Assembly (NCBI GenBank): GCA_037974665.1
Contig: CM075778.1
Span: forward strand, 10,033,001-10,097,000
DNA: 64,000 bases
Source: Ehretia macrophylla
Lineage: Eukaryota; Streptophyta; Magnoliopsida; Boraginales; Ehretiaceae
Direction: 5' to 3'
How positions within the stretch are numbered: position 1 is the first letter of the stretch; each line of letters opens with the position of its first letter. Below, in pieces: positions 11,718 to 24,111 of the stretch. The translations under genes were made by a program, and so were the position numbers. The notes beneath the pieces are model-generated. The model saw only the letters and a program-made list of their open reading frames with translations. It searched no databases and was not told the DNA's origin.

Positions 11718-13368
11718 TGATCGCGTCGTTTTGCGCTAAAAAATAGTAAAGTTAAATGATTGAAAATATTGCTTACCTTGAATTACTTCTAGCTGTGGCG
11801 AGTAGAGGGTCGATCCACGGAGATTGAGTTATCAAGTTAAGTTAAGTCTTTAATTTAGAATTGTTTGACTATCTCCCGTCACGGATAAGTTTGATTAAGT
11901 CCAAAAGTCCAAAAAGTCCAAAAGTACGGAAGTACGAAAAATTAAGTCCAAGAAATGTCCAAAGATACGGTAGTAACAAAGTCTAAAAGTGAATTAATCA
12001 AAAGTACTAAATTAAAGAATCACAACACTCAACACTAAAAATCCAAAGGGTTAATGATTCAGGGTGGTTATAGCTCGGTATACGCAAGTATAAAGTTATT
12101 GATTCAGATTAAAAGTTAAGTCCTTCAGAAATAGGGCTACAAGCTCCCACTACTGAAATGAGCCTTTAATTACGTAAGTGATAAAATTAATTAATGAACA
12201 ACACTGGATGTGTTAGTACAACCTAACAATTTACAATCTCTCAATTAATCTTTCACTTATATAACCTGGAAGTGTCGGTATAACCAGACTAGAATCTATC
12301 CGAGGTAGTTTCGTATTGCCACTGGTTTACAAAACCGGGCGTATATGTACTTTCAATTAAATATAACATAACTACAAGTATACGTATAATTAATCAAAGA
12401 ATACTTAAAAATATAAATACGAGACTTTAATAAATCTGAATCACAACATATGTACAAGAGTAACCTCACACGTACCACCCCGAATATCAGGTTTAGTGTG
12501 CCATAATAAACTGTAAAGTACAAGAAATCATAACGAAAACCAAAATAAAAGAATACTTATCGTGTTGAACGGATTTTGGTAGACTGGTATGATTTCAGTA
12601 TGATGATGGCTCACTATCCCCTCCCTTTGGGATTAAAACTTTGCACACAACTCAGAATAATAACTAAAGCACTCAAACACAAGAGCAAAATCTAAGCTAA
12701 GAAGAAAATGGTACAAGAAAAATGAAATGAGGAATGAAGTATTTATAGAGAAATTTTGATACTATTCACAAGTACTATTCAAACCATGATATCATCAATG
12801 TGTCAGCGTGACATCATTTGCCTAAGTCATCATTGTGTTAGCGTGATGTCATTCACCTAAGTCATTATTGTGTCAGTGTGATGTCATTCGCCTAAGTCAT
12901 CATTGTGTCAACGTGATGTCAGCGAAGATACTATTCACACGTTGACTTTACTATTCATGCATTGACTTTGACTTTGACTATTCATTAGTTGACTTTGACT
13001 TTTACTATTCATCCATTGACTTTGACTTTGAACAAAAGTTGACTTTTACTATTCACCCGTTGACTTTGACTTTGACCAAAAAGTTGACCAAAGCTACTTC
13101 AAAGTTTTTCAGCGTTCTGAATCCGTTTTCGCACTCCGTTTAGCCAAATTCAATCTCGATTTGCTCGTGTCAAGGTCGTTCTACCGTCCTCCTTTAATAT
13201 TGCGCCGAAAATTCACTTCAAAAGTTGGTTTTTTGTGGCCATTTTTGCTATTTCATCTTTAGAACCTATATTGCATTAAATTTGTGTAAAATATACAATT
13301 AAGCTTGAAATAATAATGTAATATACATGATTTAATGAGTTAAAATTACTAAAAATACAGATTTATCA
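11718..13368 (-). repeat. 3' LTR of E2 (1651 bp)
   Basis: It is near-identical in layout to 24112-25776. It contains four copies of a 35-bp tandem unit (about 12785-12925) against five in the other LTR, then a cluster of ttgact/ttgacc motifs (about 12935-13095). A minus-strand TATA sequence lies at 12740-12747. Confidence 0.9.
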
Positions 13369-13382
13369 ACCTCCTCAAACCC
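13369..13382 (-). other. Polypurine tract of E2
   Basis: On the minus strand gggtttgaggaggt abuts the 3' LTR. Its location and purine content fit the plus-strand priming site. Confidence 0.75.
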
Positions 13383-14590
13383 ATTCTTTGTTTGTCCTCA
13401 AGTAAAGGCATCAATTACTTCATATATTCATAAATATTAAATCTAAGCAATCAATGTATTCATACAGTTAAATTTTATAAAATTACAAGACTAACAGTGA
13501 ATTTGTCTTCCAAACAATTCCACCCCAAGAAATCGTTTCGTATCTAGAAGAAATGAAACCAACTTAATTACAAAAAATCCTTTGAGCCTTTTTAAGCACT
13601 TGTAACTCAATTAAGAAGTAAGAAAATTAATCACGCAAAATTTGTAAAATCGAAATTATTTTCTATGGATAGTCATGAAATGTTAAAACTCAACTACCTT
13701 CCAAATCATGTAGTACTCCCTTAGATTTTTTTCTATATATATATTTTTTTCTTTTTATGAAATAGATGACTCGAATGATAGATATTGGTTGATTCAACGA
13801 CTTCATTGAAGTATTGCCTTTTCTTCGGTTGAATTGTTTTTGGTGAAAGAAGGCATGTTTGGCAAGATTTGTATTGATAGCTTTTTCATAACAAAAATGC
13901 TCAAAAATGGTTAGAAGAAAGCATTTGTTATGGATTTCTTTGCTGCCTTTTTTTTTTTGAATCGACATTTTTTATATTTGAATGATGCTGAGCGAGTCAT
14001 CTACACATTTTTTTTTTCAAAGGAGTATACCAATCTAGAAAAATAAGTCAAATTTTAATAAAACACAACATCTCACATTGAAAACATCTCAATCTACTCT
14101 TTTTTTGATAATTAATCAAAAACTTCTAATTAAATCATGTGACACTGTTGGGATATAATAATAGTTAACAAGGTTTCAAAATTCTTAGCGGCTAATCATT
14201 TTTCCATTCCAAATTCACAGTTAATTCAAATATTTTATCACAATCTAACCATATTTCAACAATTAACCACTCAATTTTAATTATTATGAATAAGTGAAGT
14301 AAATTTTTTTTTTTTGGTATCAGGTTGGTATCAACTCTTTTTTTTTTCCTCCTCAAACTCAAACCTTACATTGTCCTCAATGAAAGAAAACTATGTAATG
14401 CAAAGTAAAAAGAAAGACACAACCTAATAAACAATCCAAGCAAGGTTCCTCAAAAACTGTCTGAAAGAAGAATTGTCAAACAAAATCTCAAAAACCAACA
14501 TTAGCCGTGAGGTTAAATAAAAACTAAAATATAAAAAAAAAACGATGAAATAACTAAAATAACATAAATAAATAAAAACACGCCACTGAA
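13383..14590 (-). other. E2 non-coding stretch between accessory ORF and 3' LTR
   Basis: AT-rich, with several T runs and no supportable ORF. The part from about 13865 is shared with element A (6640-6880 and 8787-9260), which shows it belonged to the common ancestor. Confidence 0.6.
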
Positions 14591-15652
14591 TTACGATGAT
14601 GGTGGGGGCGGAGGACCTGAGCCTGAATCTCTCATTGAACCAAGTTCAGCTCGTAATGCACCCAACTCTTCCCTCTGTGACTGCTTAAATTCAGCAAATT
14701 CCTCTTTCAGTTCCCCTATGTCTCCCAATCCTGCTGCAAGGTTAGTATGCATGGCTTGCAGTTCTCTGTACATTTTTTTCATTAATGATTCTTCAGATTG
14801 ATCACCCTGTTGTTGGGAAGAAGTGACGCCTTCAGCAAATTGAGTGGAAGGTCGTGGAGCATTTAATGCTAAGGGCATTCTTCGAACAGCGCGCTCCAAA
14901 TGTTTAAAACTCTTTCGAGAACTCTGATTCACCATATGAAGTAATAGGGAGATCCATGTATGGCTCATCAGGTGCAAAAGGAAAATCAAACCGTTGAAGC
15001 AAAGAAATTATCAGTCGAGGAAAACGAAGTGTAGATGTAGCATCAAACCTCCTCATGTGGTCTATAAGACTCATCATGTTGTCCCCAATAACAGCTCCAA
15101 CATCAAAAAGAGCACCTTGATAAATCCAATATAAAACTTGTAAAATAACTCCCGTCCTTTCATGATCATGACCATAAGGGCAAATGTTCTTTTTAACAAT
15201 GATATCTGTTAACCACATGTCCCTTGGAAGGGAAGATCTCCTTACACCCACACCGTGTGGCAGAACCGGACCCCCACACAAATTTGTAGCAATGTCTAAA
15301 TCAGTAGATGTAGCAGGGAAATCCAAATTTTCCTCATAAAAATAATCATGCCACACAGTATAGTCATGATATCAGCAGTAGTAAATTGAAATTCAAAACC
15401 ATCAATTGATGCAGTAAATTTTTCTTCATCGTACGAAAGATGCTCATAAAAACGGTGAATGAGACGAGGAAACACAGGAACATCATCAAAAGGTGGGTGC
15501 AGAAAACAATCAAGAAAATACCCCTCAAAAAATTCAAAAGCACATTGCCCACCTTCGGAGGCTCTCAACGCATTTGAAAAATTAGTTTTGGCCTCAATTT
15601 GAGCATTGTCAAGTCTTGCAGTCAATGATAATTTCTGTCTTTTGGGAGCCAT
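14591..15652 (-). pseudogene. Accessory ORF downstream of pol (Athila-type extra ORF), frameshifted
   Basis: Starting from MAPKRQK at 15652, the frame reads about 100 residues with FFEGYFLDCF, RFYEHLSYDEEKF and FEFQFTTADIMTIL. It then shifts near 15360 to a frame read down to about 14930 (GGPVLPHG, RFPRLIISLL), and shifts again near 14940 to a frame ending at 14591. The last part looks like an amphipathic, probably coiled-coil, tail (LKEEFAEFKQSQREELGALR) and ends in a proline run. The N-terminal part resembles the 'putative plant transposon protein' domain often found after pol in Athila-type elements. Its function is unknown; older literature calls this position env-like. I see no signal peptide or clear membrane span here. 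Confidence 0.65.
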
Positions 15653-16884
15653 AATCTTAATAATAAACAACAACAAAAAAAAACTAAATCAGAAAAGTCA
15701 CAAAACAAAATTATATATATATATTGTTTTTTTTTAATGTACATAAATACTATTTATTCAAACAACACCAAATAACAACCGCAAAATCATCCTTAACACA
15801 CAACATTATAAATCATCCAGTTAAATTCTATAACATGTAAATAATTTATAAATCTTAGATGTAGGGTAACAAAAATAATAGACATAAATGGATCTACATA
15901 AATTTGAATTTTTTTTTTTTTTTAAATTTTCGATTTTTTTTTTCGGATTTTTTTTTTTTAGAATTAAATTTAAAGGAATTCTAACAGAAAAATTAAAATT
16001 AAAATCTAACCAAATTCTATATACATACATATATACATACACATAAACATTCATATATACATACATAAATCTGAAAAAAAATCATACCAAAACGAAGATT
16101 AAGAGCTATAGAACAACAATAAACTGAAAGGAAGCAGTAAGAATTATCCTAAAGCCTTCAAATATGCGTATATACATACGTAAATAAATATATAAAAATA
16201 GATCTAATACTTGAAATAAACTGAAAATAAATGCGAAAATAAGAAAGAAAGCATAAAAACTAACCTCTTAATGTAGATATGGAGAAAACATGGGGTGGGG
16301 AAGGGTTTTGTTGAGGTTTTTGGGTGATTTCCGTGGGTGGGGGGTGTATTTTTTAGGTTTCAAGGCTGCTGCAATCGGGGCTTATGTTATAAGCCCTGAC
16401 TGTGGTTGGGCGCTCGAGCGCCTACAGGGCGCTCAAGCGCCCTGCTGCGTTCTTTCAGTGATTTTTTTTTTAATAGCAATAAATACATACATAGCAGACT
16501 AACATATATACACACACATAAATTTATATACATTATTTAACATAAATATCTTAATATAAAAACACATAAATATATATATATATATATATATATAGATTAT
16601 ATGAATACAAAAACCATAAACAAACCACACTATTTTATTAATCAAAAAGACATTACATAAAAGAAATGAAAATACAACAACAGAAGACTATCCTCTAAAG
16701 TTGAAAATACATGATTAACTTCAATCATTTCTAATATTCCTACGATCCCACTTGACTAGGAGATAAATAAATAAAATGTAAAGGATGAAAATGCTTGCAA
16801 AATAGTACACAACCATGGCAAATTGATAAGGAGTGAGAGTTCCGAACATTATTGTGTTGAATGCAGCTAAATAGAGAAATGAAA

Positions 16885-16923
<39 letters not shown>

Positions 16924-17260
16924 CGGCAGTGGAGAGAAAGGAAAATGAGAAAAAGAAGAAAGAAAGAGGGCTTTAAACCCGTCAGTTAGGGCATACCGCG
17001 CTCAAGCGCCCTTTAAGTGCGTTCGAGTGTGATTCTTCCCGTTTCTGCCTTAAATGCTTTTGCAAATTCACAAAGTAGGAAGATATAATCTTCCTCAAAC
17101 CTATTTCCTACAAGAGTTTTTTTTTTTTTAAAATAAAATTGGTACATGAGAAAAATAAATACACGAATTTTAAACCATTTAAATATCCTAAAACAAGTGT
17201 AAGAATATACAAATGAACACCGACCAATAGTCATCCATCAAGATTCAAACCTTAAATATG
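15653..17260 (-). promoter_or_regulatory. E2 spacer upstream of the accessory ORF with CTCGAG-type palindromes
   Basis: No coding. It holds ggcgctcgagcgcc (16409-16422, perfect palindrome), gggcgctcaagcgccc (16427-16442), gcgctcaagcgc (16998-17009) and a ttcgag variant near 17020. A (ta)n run lies at 16571-16593 and a (ga)n run at 16890-16918. The same palindromes sit next to the TATA box in LTR B. An internal promoter for the accessory ORF is a possible reading, not shown by the sequence. Confidence 0.35.
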
Positions 17261-18472
17261 CTTCCAAAAGGAACAGTTGGATCCAGATTTAATTTAAGAA
17301 AATTTGAGTTTAGACTAAATTTAGAGTTCATCAACTTAACGAATAGTTGTCCGCCAGTTTGGAAGGCAACACTGGAAGCCTGGGAAAAACCAAAAATAGG
17401 ATCCCAACCCTATTTCAGTTTCATACCTATGCAGCAAAGTAAACCATATCCGAACACCAAGTGAATGGCATTAAAATCTGGAAAGTAAATCTACCCGCCA
17501 TAGCGTAAGAACTGGCCGAAGCAGAGTTGATGAATCACGTATCACTTACCCCTCAGAATGGTATAAGTTATCTTTCTCTCAAATACCATGAGAGCCACTA
17601 TTTCCATAATAGTGGAAAAAGACCTCCTAACGTTGAAGTTAACGCCAATTTAAAACTAATTGGTAACCAAATGACAACATTTAGGACAAACCTTGGAATG
17701 TTACCACCACGAAATCCTAGATTGCCCAGAGATCACTTGGGTTCATGTGAGGCACACACCCTAGTACAAACAACACCCTGTTTTATCCTCAGACAGTCAC
17801 TACCGAATGTTGCCACTGTGTACCTATCCTCCCACCCATTTAGGATAAGTGCGTCACATAAATTGTCAGAGTTTTTCCTTCTAACCGGGAATGGGCACTG
17901 GAACCATTTAATGTCAGCCAGCAAGACATACACACACAGTTAAGTGCCGTAGTTTAACGCCTTCGGGCAAATTTTTTTTTTTTAAAAAAATATATTAAAA
18001 TCAAGGGACTAGCTCTTCCAGAGGTTTCTGTGTTCACACCATCTAGTACTTTCCTTCGCCACTCACATGGGGCCACAGCCAGTTCCACAGGGTCAAGAGC
18101 AAGACAGTGGGGTTTTACGTTACAGACAATACCGTCTGGTGAATGCTCTCACTCCTAACTACCTTATCAAGTAATGCCCAAACAGACCCTAAACTACATT
18201 AAGCTGGTAGAGTGGCAAGTACTGTTAGACAGAGTTGCACTGGTCAGACAACCGCACACAGAAAACGTACAGTGACCACTAGTATCATGACAATTATACC
18301 TTTATGAGTGTTTTTCAGGGTTAAGACCCAAACTACTTTAAGTTGGAGAAAGACTCATTTGGTACTAATAAAAAAAAAACAAAAAGAGTAAAAATAAAAT
18401 TAAAAATCCTAGGTTTCCTCCTAGGAGCGCTAAGTTTAACGTCTTCAGCCAGACATAATTACTTTGAAATTG
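17261..18472 (-). other. E2 spacer between integrase and accessory ORF region
   Basis: More GC-balanced than its surroundings, but no frame shows a known domain. The open stretches at 17527-17943 (+) and 17733-17933 (-) look accidental. The phrase gtttaacg followed by cttc recurs at about 17954 and 18434. Confidence 0.5.
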
Positions 18473-19648
18473 TTACTCTGCAGGGATTGGATTCTTAAGT
18501 TCAATTGACTCTTCATCCCAATTCTTTAACTGGATCGCTGGTTTTAGCCTTTGTCCATTTACAAACATAGTTTTCCCATTTGTTTTATCTTTTATCTTGA
18601 CAACCCCAGACGGAAAAACTTGTTCAACCTTAAATGGTCCATCCCACCTAGACCTCAATTTTCCTGGAAATAATCGTAACTTAGAATTAAATAACCACAC
18701 ATCTTCTCCAGGAATAAATGACTTACGAATAATCATTTTATCATGCGTTCTCTTCATTTTCTCACTGTAAATCTTGGCATTCTCATATGCCTCTAAACGC
18801 ATTTCTTCAAGTTCATTTAGATGGAATAACCTGTTTTTACCAGCTTTCTGCAAGTCAAAATTCACAGTTCTAATTGCCCAATAAGCCTTATGTTGTAACT
18901 CAACAGGTAAATGACATGCTTTTCCATAAACTAAACGAAAAGGTGACATTCCTATGGGAGTTTTATATGCAGTTCTATATGCCCAAAGTGCATCATTCAA
19001 TCGAGTGGACCAATCCTTCCTATCAGGTCTAACTGTCTTATCAAGGATTGATTTAATTTCCCTATTAGAAACCTCAACTAGTCCACTAGTTTGTGGGTGA
19101 TATGGAGTTGCAACCTTATGAATGACTGAGTATTTCTTCAACAATTTTTCAAAAGTTCGGTGAATGAAATGACTTCTACCGTCACTAATGATGGCTCGTG
19201 GAATTCCAAACCGACAGAAAATGTTTTCTTTTATAAATTTCATCACAATAGTGTGATCATTAGTCTTTGTTGCAATTGCTTCAATCTATTTAGACACATA
19301 ATCAACACCAACCAAAATGTATTGAAAACCAAAGGAGATGGGAAAAGGACCCATGAAATCAATACCCCAAACATAAAAAAGTTCACAAACCACGATGGGA
19401 TTTAAGGGCATCATATCCCTTTTTCCCATGTTACCTGTCTTTTGGCATCTTTCACATGCCTTGCAAAACTCATGAGTGTCCTTGATTAATGTGGGCCAAT
19501 AAAACCCACTTTGCAGAACTTTGATAGTTGTCCGTCGTTCTCCAAAGTGTCCCCCATATTCTTGCGAATGACAAAATGACATGATGCTTAGTTGTTCAGA
19601 CTCGGGTACACATCTACGAATAATTTGATCAGAACAAATACGAAACAT
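18473..19648 (-). pseudogene. E2 integrase
   Basis: It catalyses insertion of element cDNA into the host genome. The HHCC zinc-binding N-terminus is visible (CHSQEYGGHFG, then CKACERCQKTG). The DDE core shows D in WGIDFMGPFP, D in ISDGRSHF (usually SDGGSHF in this family) and E in [11 protein letters not shown]. The C-terminal part carries [14 protein letters not shown] and ends at 18473. One in-frame stop after DYVSK (about 19288) splits the two parts, at a position normally W, so a TGG to TAG change is likely. Frame and order place it directly after RNase H. Confidence 0.9.
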
Positions 19649-20540
19649 ATGAAGATCCTCCCATAAATAATTCTTTGCAATTGAGAAAAAAACGATCTAT
19701 CTCAGCCTTGTTCCACTCCTTGGGTATTTTACCAATTGCAAGATAATTCACAATATGAGCATACCAAGGAAGTTTAGGAGTAAAAATTAATAGTAACTGT
19801 TCATCAGGAAATGTATCTCTCAAGGGTAACTCATTTTCTGTTTCTTGAGTTACAATCCTTGACAAATTATCAGCAACAACATTTTCTCGACCTTTCTTAT
19901 CCTTGATTGTTAAAATCAAATTCTTGAATTAATAACAACCATCGAATAAGCCTAAGTTTAGCATCTTTCTTTTCCAACAGGTATCTTAATGCCGAGTGGT
20001 CAGAATAAATGATTATTTTTTACCCTAACACATAAGACCGAAATTTTTCTAATGCAAAAACTACAGCAATCAATTCTTTCTCTGTGGTGGTAAAGTTTTT
20101 CTGGACATCATCTAAAGTTCGGCTGGCGTAATAGATTACACAAGGAACTCGATCCTTGCGTTGACCTAATACAGCTCCTATGGCATAATCCGAAGCATCA
20201 CACATAATTTCAAAAGGAAGAGAGTAATCTGGTGGTTGAATCACTGGAGCAGTAGAAAGTGCATTTTTCAGTGTTTCAAAAGCAGTAACACATTTTCATC
20301 AAATTGGAATGGAGTATCCTGTGCCAACAAATTTGATAAAGGTCTAGCAATTTTACTAAAATCCTTTATAAATCGTCAGTAGAAACTAGCATGTCCAAGG
20401 AACGATCTTACCTGTTTAACAGTTGTTGGAGGGGGCAAATCGGAAATAATATCAACCTTAGCTTTATCAACCCGAACTTCTTTCTTGGATATAATGTGTC
20501 AGAGAACAATTCCTTCTTGAACCATGAAATGACTTTTCTC
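19649..20540 (-). pseudogene. E2 RNase H and connecting region
   Basis: It degrades RNA in the RNA:DNA hybrid. The gypsy RNase H start FEIMCDASDYAIGAVLG, then TTEKELIAVVFALEKF and (after a stop) [11 protein letters not shown] are visible, giving the D-E-D residues. A C-terminal segment with VVADNLSR lies at about 19860. Stops and frameshifts occur near 20290, 20020 and 19920. Confidence 0.85.
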
Positions 20541-21449
20541 CTAGCTAAGTATGAGATTAGATTCCTGACATCTTTTTAACACCAAAGAAATATTATTCAA
20601 ACAAGTGTCAAATGAAGAGCCAAAGATAGAAAAATCATCCATAAAGACCTCAACAAATTCATCCATCATATAAGTGAAAATAGACATAATGCAGCGTTGG
20701 AAAATGGCTGGTGTATTACAAAGGCCAAAAGACATTCTTCTGTAAGCAAATGTGCCAAAAGGACATGTAAAAGTTGTCTTTTCCTAATCTTCAGGGCCCA
20801 CAGGGATCTGATTGTATCCCGAGTACCCGTCAAGAAAACAGTAATAACTTGGTCCTGCCAACCTGTCTAAAATTTGATCAATGAATGGTAAAGGGAAGTG
20901 ATCCTTTCTTGTTGCAACATTGAGTTTCCTATAATCAATACACACACGCCATCTAGTTGTGGTGCGGGTAGGTACCAATTCACCTTTATCATTTGTCACC
21001 ACAGTGATTCCTGATTTCTTAGGTACAATCTGTATAGGACTAACCCATTTACTATCCGAAATAGGATAAATGATACCTGCATCTAACAACTTCACTATTT
21101 CCTTCTTTACAATTTCCCTCATGTTCAGGTTCAACTTACGTTGCATCTCTCTAGATGTCTTGGCTCCATCTTCCAAATTAATCTTATGCATGCAAAAAGA
21201 GGGATCTATTCCTTTAAGGTCTGCAACAGTCCAGCCTAACGCTTCCTTATTCTTAGATAACACATCTACAAGTTTAGCTTCCTGTTCCAAAGAAAGGTTA
21301 GAAGCAATAATAACTGGAAGTGTTTGATCTGCCCTTAGAAAAACATACTTGAGATGACTAGGAAGTTGCTTCAGCTCCAACTCAGGAGGAGATTGTATAG
21401 AAGGAAGCATGTGTTCTTTAGAAAGAGTTAGGATGGTTCTATTGCACAA
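20541..21449 (-). pseudogene. E2 reverse transcriptase
   Basis: It copies element RNA into DNA. Recognisable blocks in order: LLDAGIIYPISDSKWVSPIQ, VPKKSG, RVCIDYRKLN, HFPLPFIDQILDRLAG, YCFLDGYSGYNQI, then after a stop FTCPFGTFAYRRMSFGLC, and the catalytic box FMDDFSIFG (a variant of YVDD used by gypsy elements). The stop at 20784 replaces a residue that is normally Q in this block, consistent with CAG to TAG. Confidence 0.92.
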
Positions 21450-21562
21450 ACTTGAAGTTTTTCATCAAATCTTAAATTGCTTTCTAAAAATTCAACAGAT
21501 TCCTCCTCAAACCTACTCAACACTACTTCATAATCATTCAAAGTATTCTCCAAAAAATCTTT

Positions 21563-22510
21563 CTACATAAGACTAAGAAAAGACTCTTCAATTAATGGTT
21601 CAATCTTATCAAGAATAAAACATTCAAGACCATCATCTCCATCTGCAAACCTAGCAGCATTAGCAACATTCAGCTTTACCTTAATATCTCCAAATGTAAA
21701 CTCCAATTCTCCAGTTGCACAGTGAATTTTTGCATTAGCTGTTGCTAAAAATGGTCTCCCTAATATAACTGGAGTTTGAAACTTTTGAATTTCTCCTGGT
21801 TCCATATCTAGCACAACAAAATCCACAGGAAAATAAAATTCATCAACCTTTATCAACACATCTTCAATCATGCCCCTAGGAATTCTAAGCGATCGATCAG
21901 CCAGTTGAAGGGTGACAGGAGTAGGTTTCAATTCTCCTATATCTAACTGCTCAAAAAGATTAAAGGGGAGAAGATTCACACTAGCTCCTAAATCAAGAAG
22001 GGCACGATCTACACAATGATTACCAATATAGCAAGGAATGGTAAATGCTCCTGGATCTTTCAATTTTGGTGGAACATGAAAAGTAAGAATGCTGCTTACC
22101 TTTTCAGTCAATCTTACTTTGTTTGATATCAAAGCTGAATTCCTTCTTTTCTGAGTGCATAAATCCTTAAGAAACTTTGCATAAGCAGGAATTTGCCTGA
22201 TGATTTCTAACAGAGGTAAATTGATTTTAACTTGCTTAAAGGTTTCAAGCATGTCTTCCCTTTTTGAATCTTTATTAGGTGGATTCCCTAATGCCTGTGG
22301 AAAGGGTGCCTTGGGACTCAGTGTTAATGGAATATTTTCATGTGAAATGAAAGTTTCAGGTTCATTTGCAGTTTCTTTTGATGAATCAACAGTAACTTGA
22401 GACTTAGCTTTTTGCTTTGCAAGTCTTGCATTTTCGTAAGCTTCGACACTTACCTTGTTATCAACTTTCTTACCACTTCGCAATGTAATGACAGCTTGAA
22501 GATCCTCCAC
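21563..22510 (-). pseudogene. E2 gag C-terminus and aspartic protease
   Basis: The open frame reads about 315 residues. The gag-pol junction region (ITLRSGKKV) is followed by the retropepsin active-site block ALLDLGASVNLLP and the flap-side LGRPFLATANAKI, typical of Athila/Tat proteases that carry DLGAS. It ends at an in-frame stop at 21563. Frame continuity toward RT is broken between 21450 and 21562. Confidence 0.85.
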
Positions 22511-22599
22511 TATTTGACTTGTAGATACTACATGGGCCTTACCTTTTGGGTTCCCATCTGGTTGGGCAGGGAGTGCTTCTTCCTTTTTTCTGAATTGTG

Positions 22600-23792
22600 T
22601 TAGCTAATTGCCCAATTTATCTTTCCAAATTGGCAATTGCCTTTGTATGTGTACTTACCAGTTGCATAGTTGGTTCCCAACTGTGAAGCTTTTTCAAAAC
22701 CTGTTCTTCAAAAGTAGTCCCATAAGAATTGCAACCTAAATTGGAGCTCGTAGGTACCTATCCTTGTGGAACTGAATGAAATCCTGGAGGATAGCTTCTT
22801 GGTCTTTGTTGTTGAACATCTTCCCGATTCTGATCCCATCGAAAATTTGGATGATCTCATGTACCTGAATTATAAGTGTTAGAGAATGGATCATAAGTAC
22901 GGGGATATCTATAAGCAGCACAAGCTTGCTCTGAAATTGAATTGGGATTTGATACAAGAACACCTTCACCTGAATCAACTACATGCAATGATTCTTTCCT
23001 TTTGACCATTTTTTTCAATGCAAGGGTTAGATTTTCAATCTTTGATGTCAAAGAATTGTAATCATTTGATCCTACACTTTCTCTCTTTTCTCTAGATGAA
23101 GTTGCACGCTTTCGTGAATTGTTGCTCAGTTTTATGAACAATTATGTGGCTTCTTCTGGGGATTTTTCAAGAAGTGAGCCATTACAAGCTGAGTCGAGCA
23201 AACTTTGATTATGCTCATTTAACCCTTGATAGAAATTTTGAGCTAATTGCCAATCTGGAATACTGTGGTGTGGACATTCATAAGTTAAGGTTTCAAATCT
23301 GTCCCAACTCTCATGAAGTGCCTCTCCAGGTAACTGAGAAAAATTATTTAATTGATTCCTACATTCATTGGTTTTTGAAGAAGAGTAAAATCTTTCAAGA
23401 AATTCTCTTTGCAATTGATCCCAAGAAGTAATAGAACCAGATCGTAATCTGTAAAGCCAATTTTGTGGTTGACCCATTAAAGAGTAAGGAAACAATCTCA
23501 ATTTAACAACCTCTTCTGAGGCAGTTCTAGTATTGATCGATCTGCATGTATGAACAAAAGTATTAATGTGATCATACGGGTTTTCATTAGAAAGACCGTG
23601 GAACAAGGGAAGCATTGAAATCATGTGAGACTTTATTTTAAAACTATCATCAGTTTCAGGTAAGGCAATAGATCGTGGAGGAACATAATCTTGTGGTGTG
23701 GAAAAATCTTTTATGCTCCTCCTCACATTTCCTACTTCTCTACCTTCAACTTGATCCTGATTTTGGTTTTGATTCAGATGTTGATCAGCCAT
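22600..23792 (-). pseudogene. E2 gag (capsid/nucleocapsid)
   Basis: The start codon is at 23792, followed by MADQHLNQNQNQ. The Retrotrans_gag domain shows HINTFVHTCRSI, LFPYSLMGQPQNWLYRL, SWDQLQREFLERFY and ESWDRFETL. An in-frame TAA at 23142-23144 interrupts it, and the frame then continues on the same strand with a lysine/arginine-rich stretch (SNNSRKRATSSREKRES) to about 22860, with further stops at about 22857 and 22736. I see no CCHC zinc knuckle. Confidence 0.85.
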
Positions 23793-24089
23793 GATTAGAA
23801 AAGTTCATGCTTTGATTTTGGATTTAAAGGTTTTCTCAATTTCTGAATCCAAGACAAAGATGGGTGGCTTTAAAGATCTCCGACTATGTATACAAAACTA
23901 AAACTCAAAAAGAAACAAATAAAATAAAATAAAATAAATAATAATAATAATAATAATAATAATAAAGTCTATACAAAATAGCTAAATTGACTTAAATAAA
24001 AATAAAAATAAAAATAAAAAACTAAAATATATACATATAAACACTTATATACATAAATCAAAGACTTACCTTATTTGATGAACACCGAT

Positions 24090-24106
24090 CCCCGGCAACG
24101 GAGCCA
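24090..24106 (-). other. Primer binding site of E2 (tRNA-Asp type)
   Basis: On the minus strand tggctccgttgccgggg lies 5 bp inside the 5' LTR. It differs by one base from the complement of the 3' end of plant tRNA-Asp (tggcgccgttgccgggg). Bases 23793-24089 are the untranslated leader. Confidence 0.85.
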
Positions 24107-24111
24107 AATTT

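Noticed and set aside
17527..17943. 138-codon open frame in the E2 spacer
   Set aside because: Opposite strand to the element, no domain, and a competing frame on the other strand. Probably chance.
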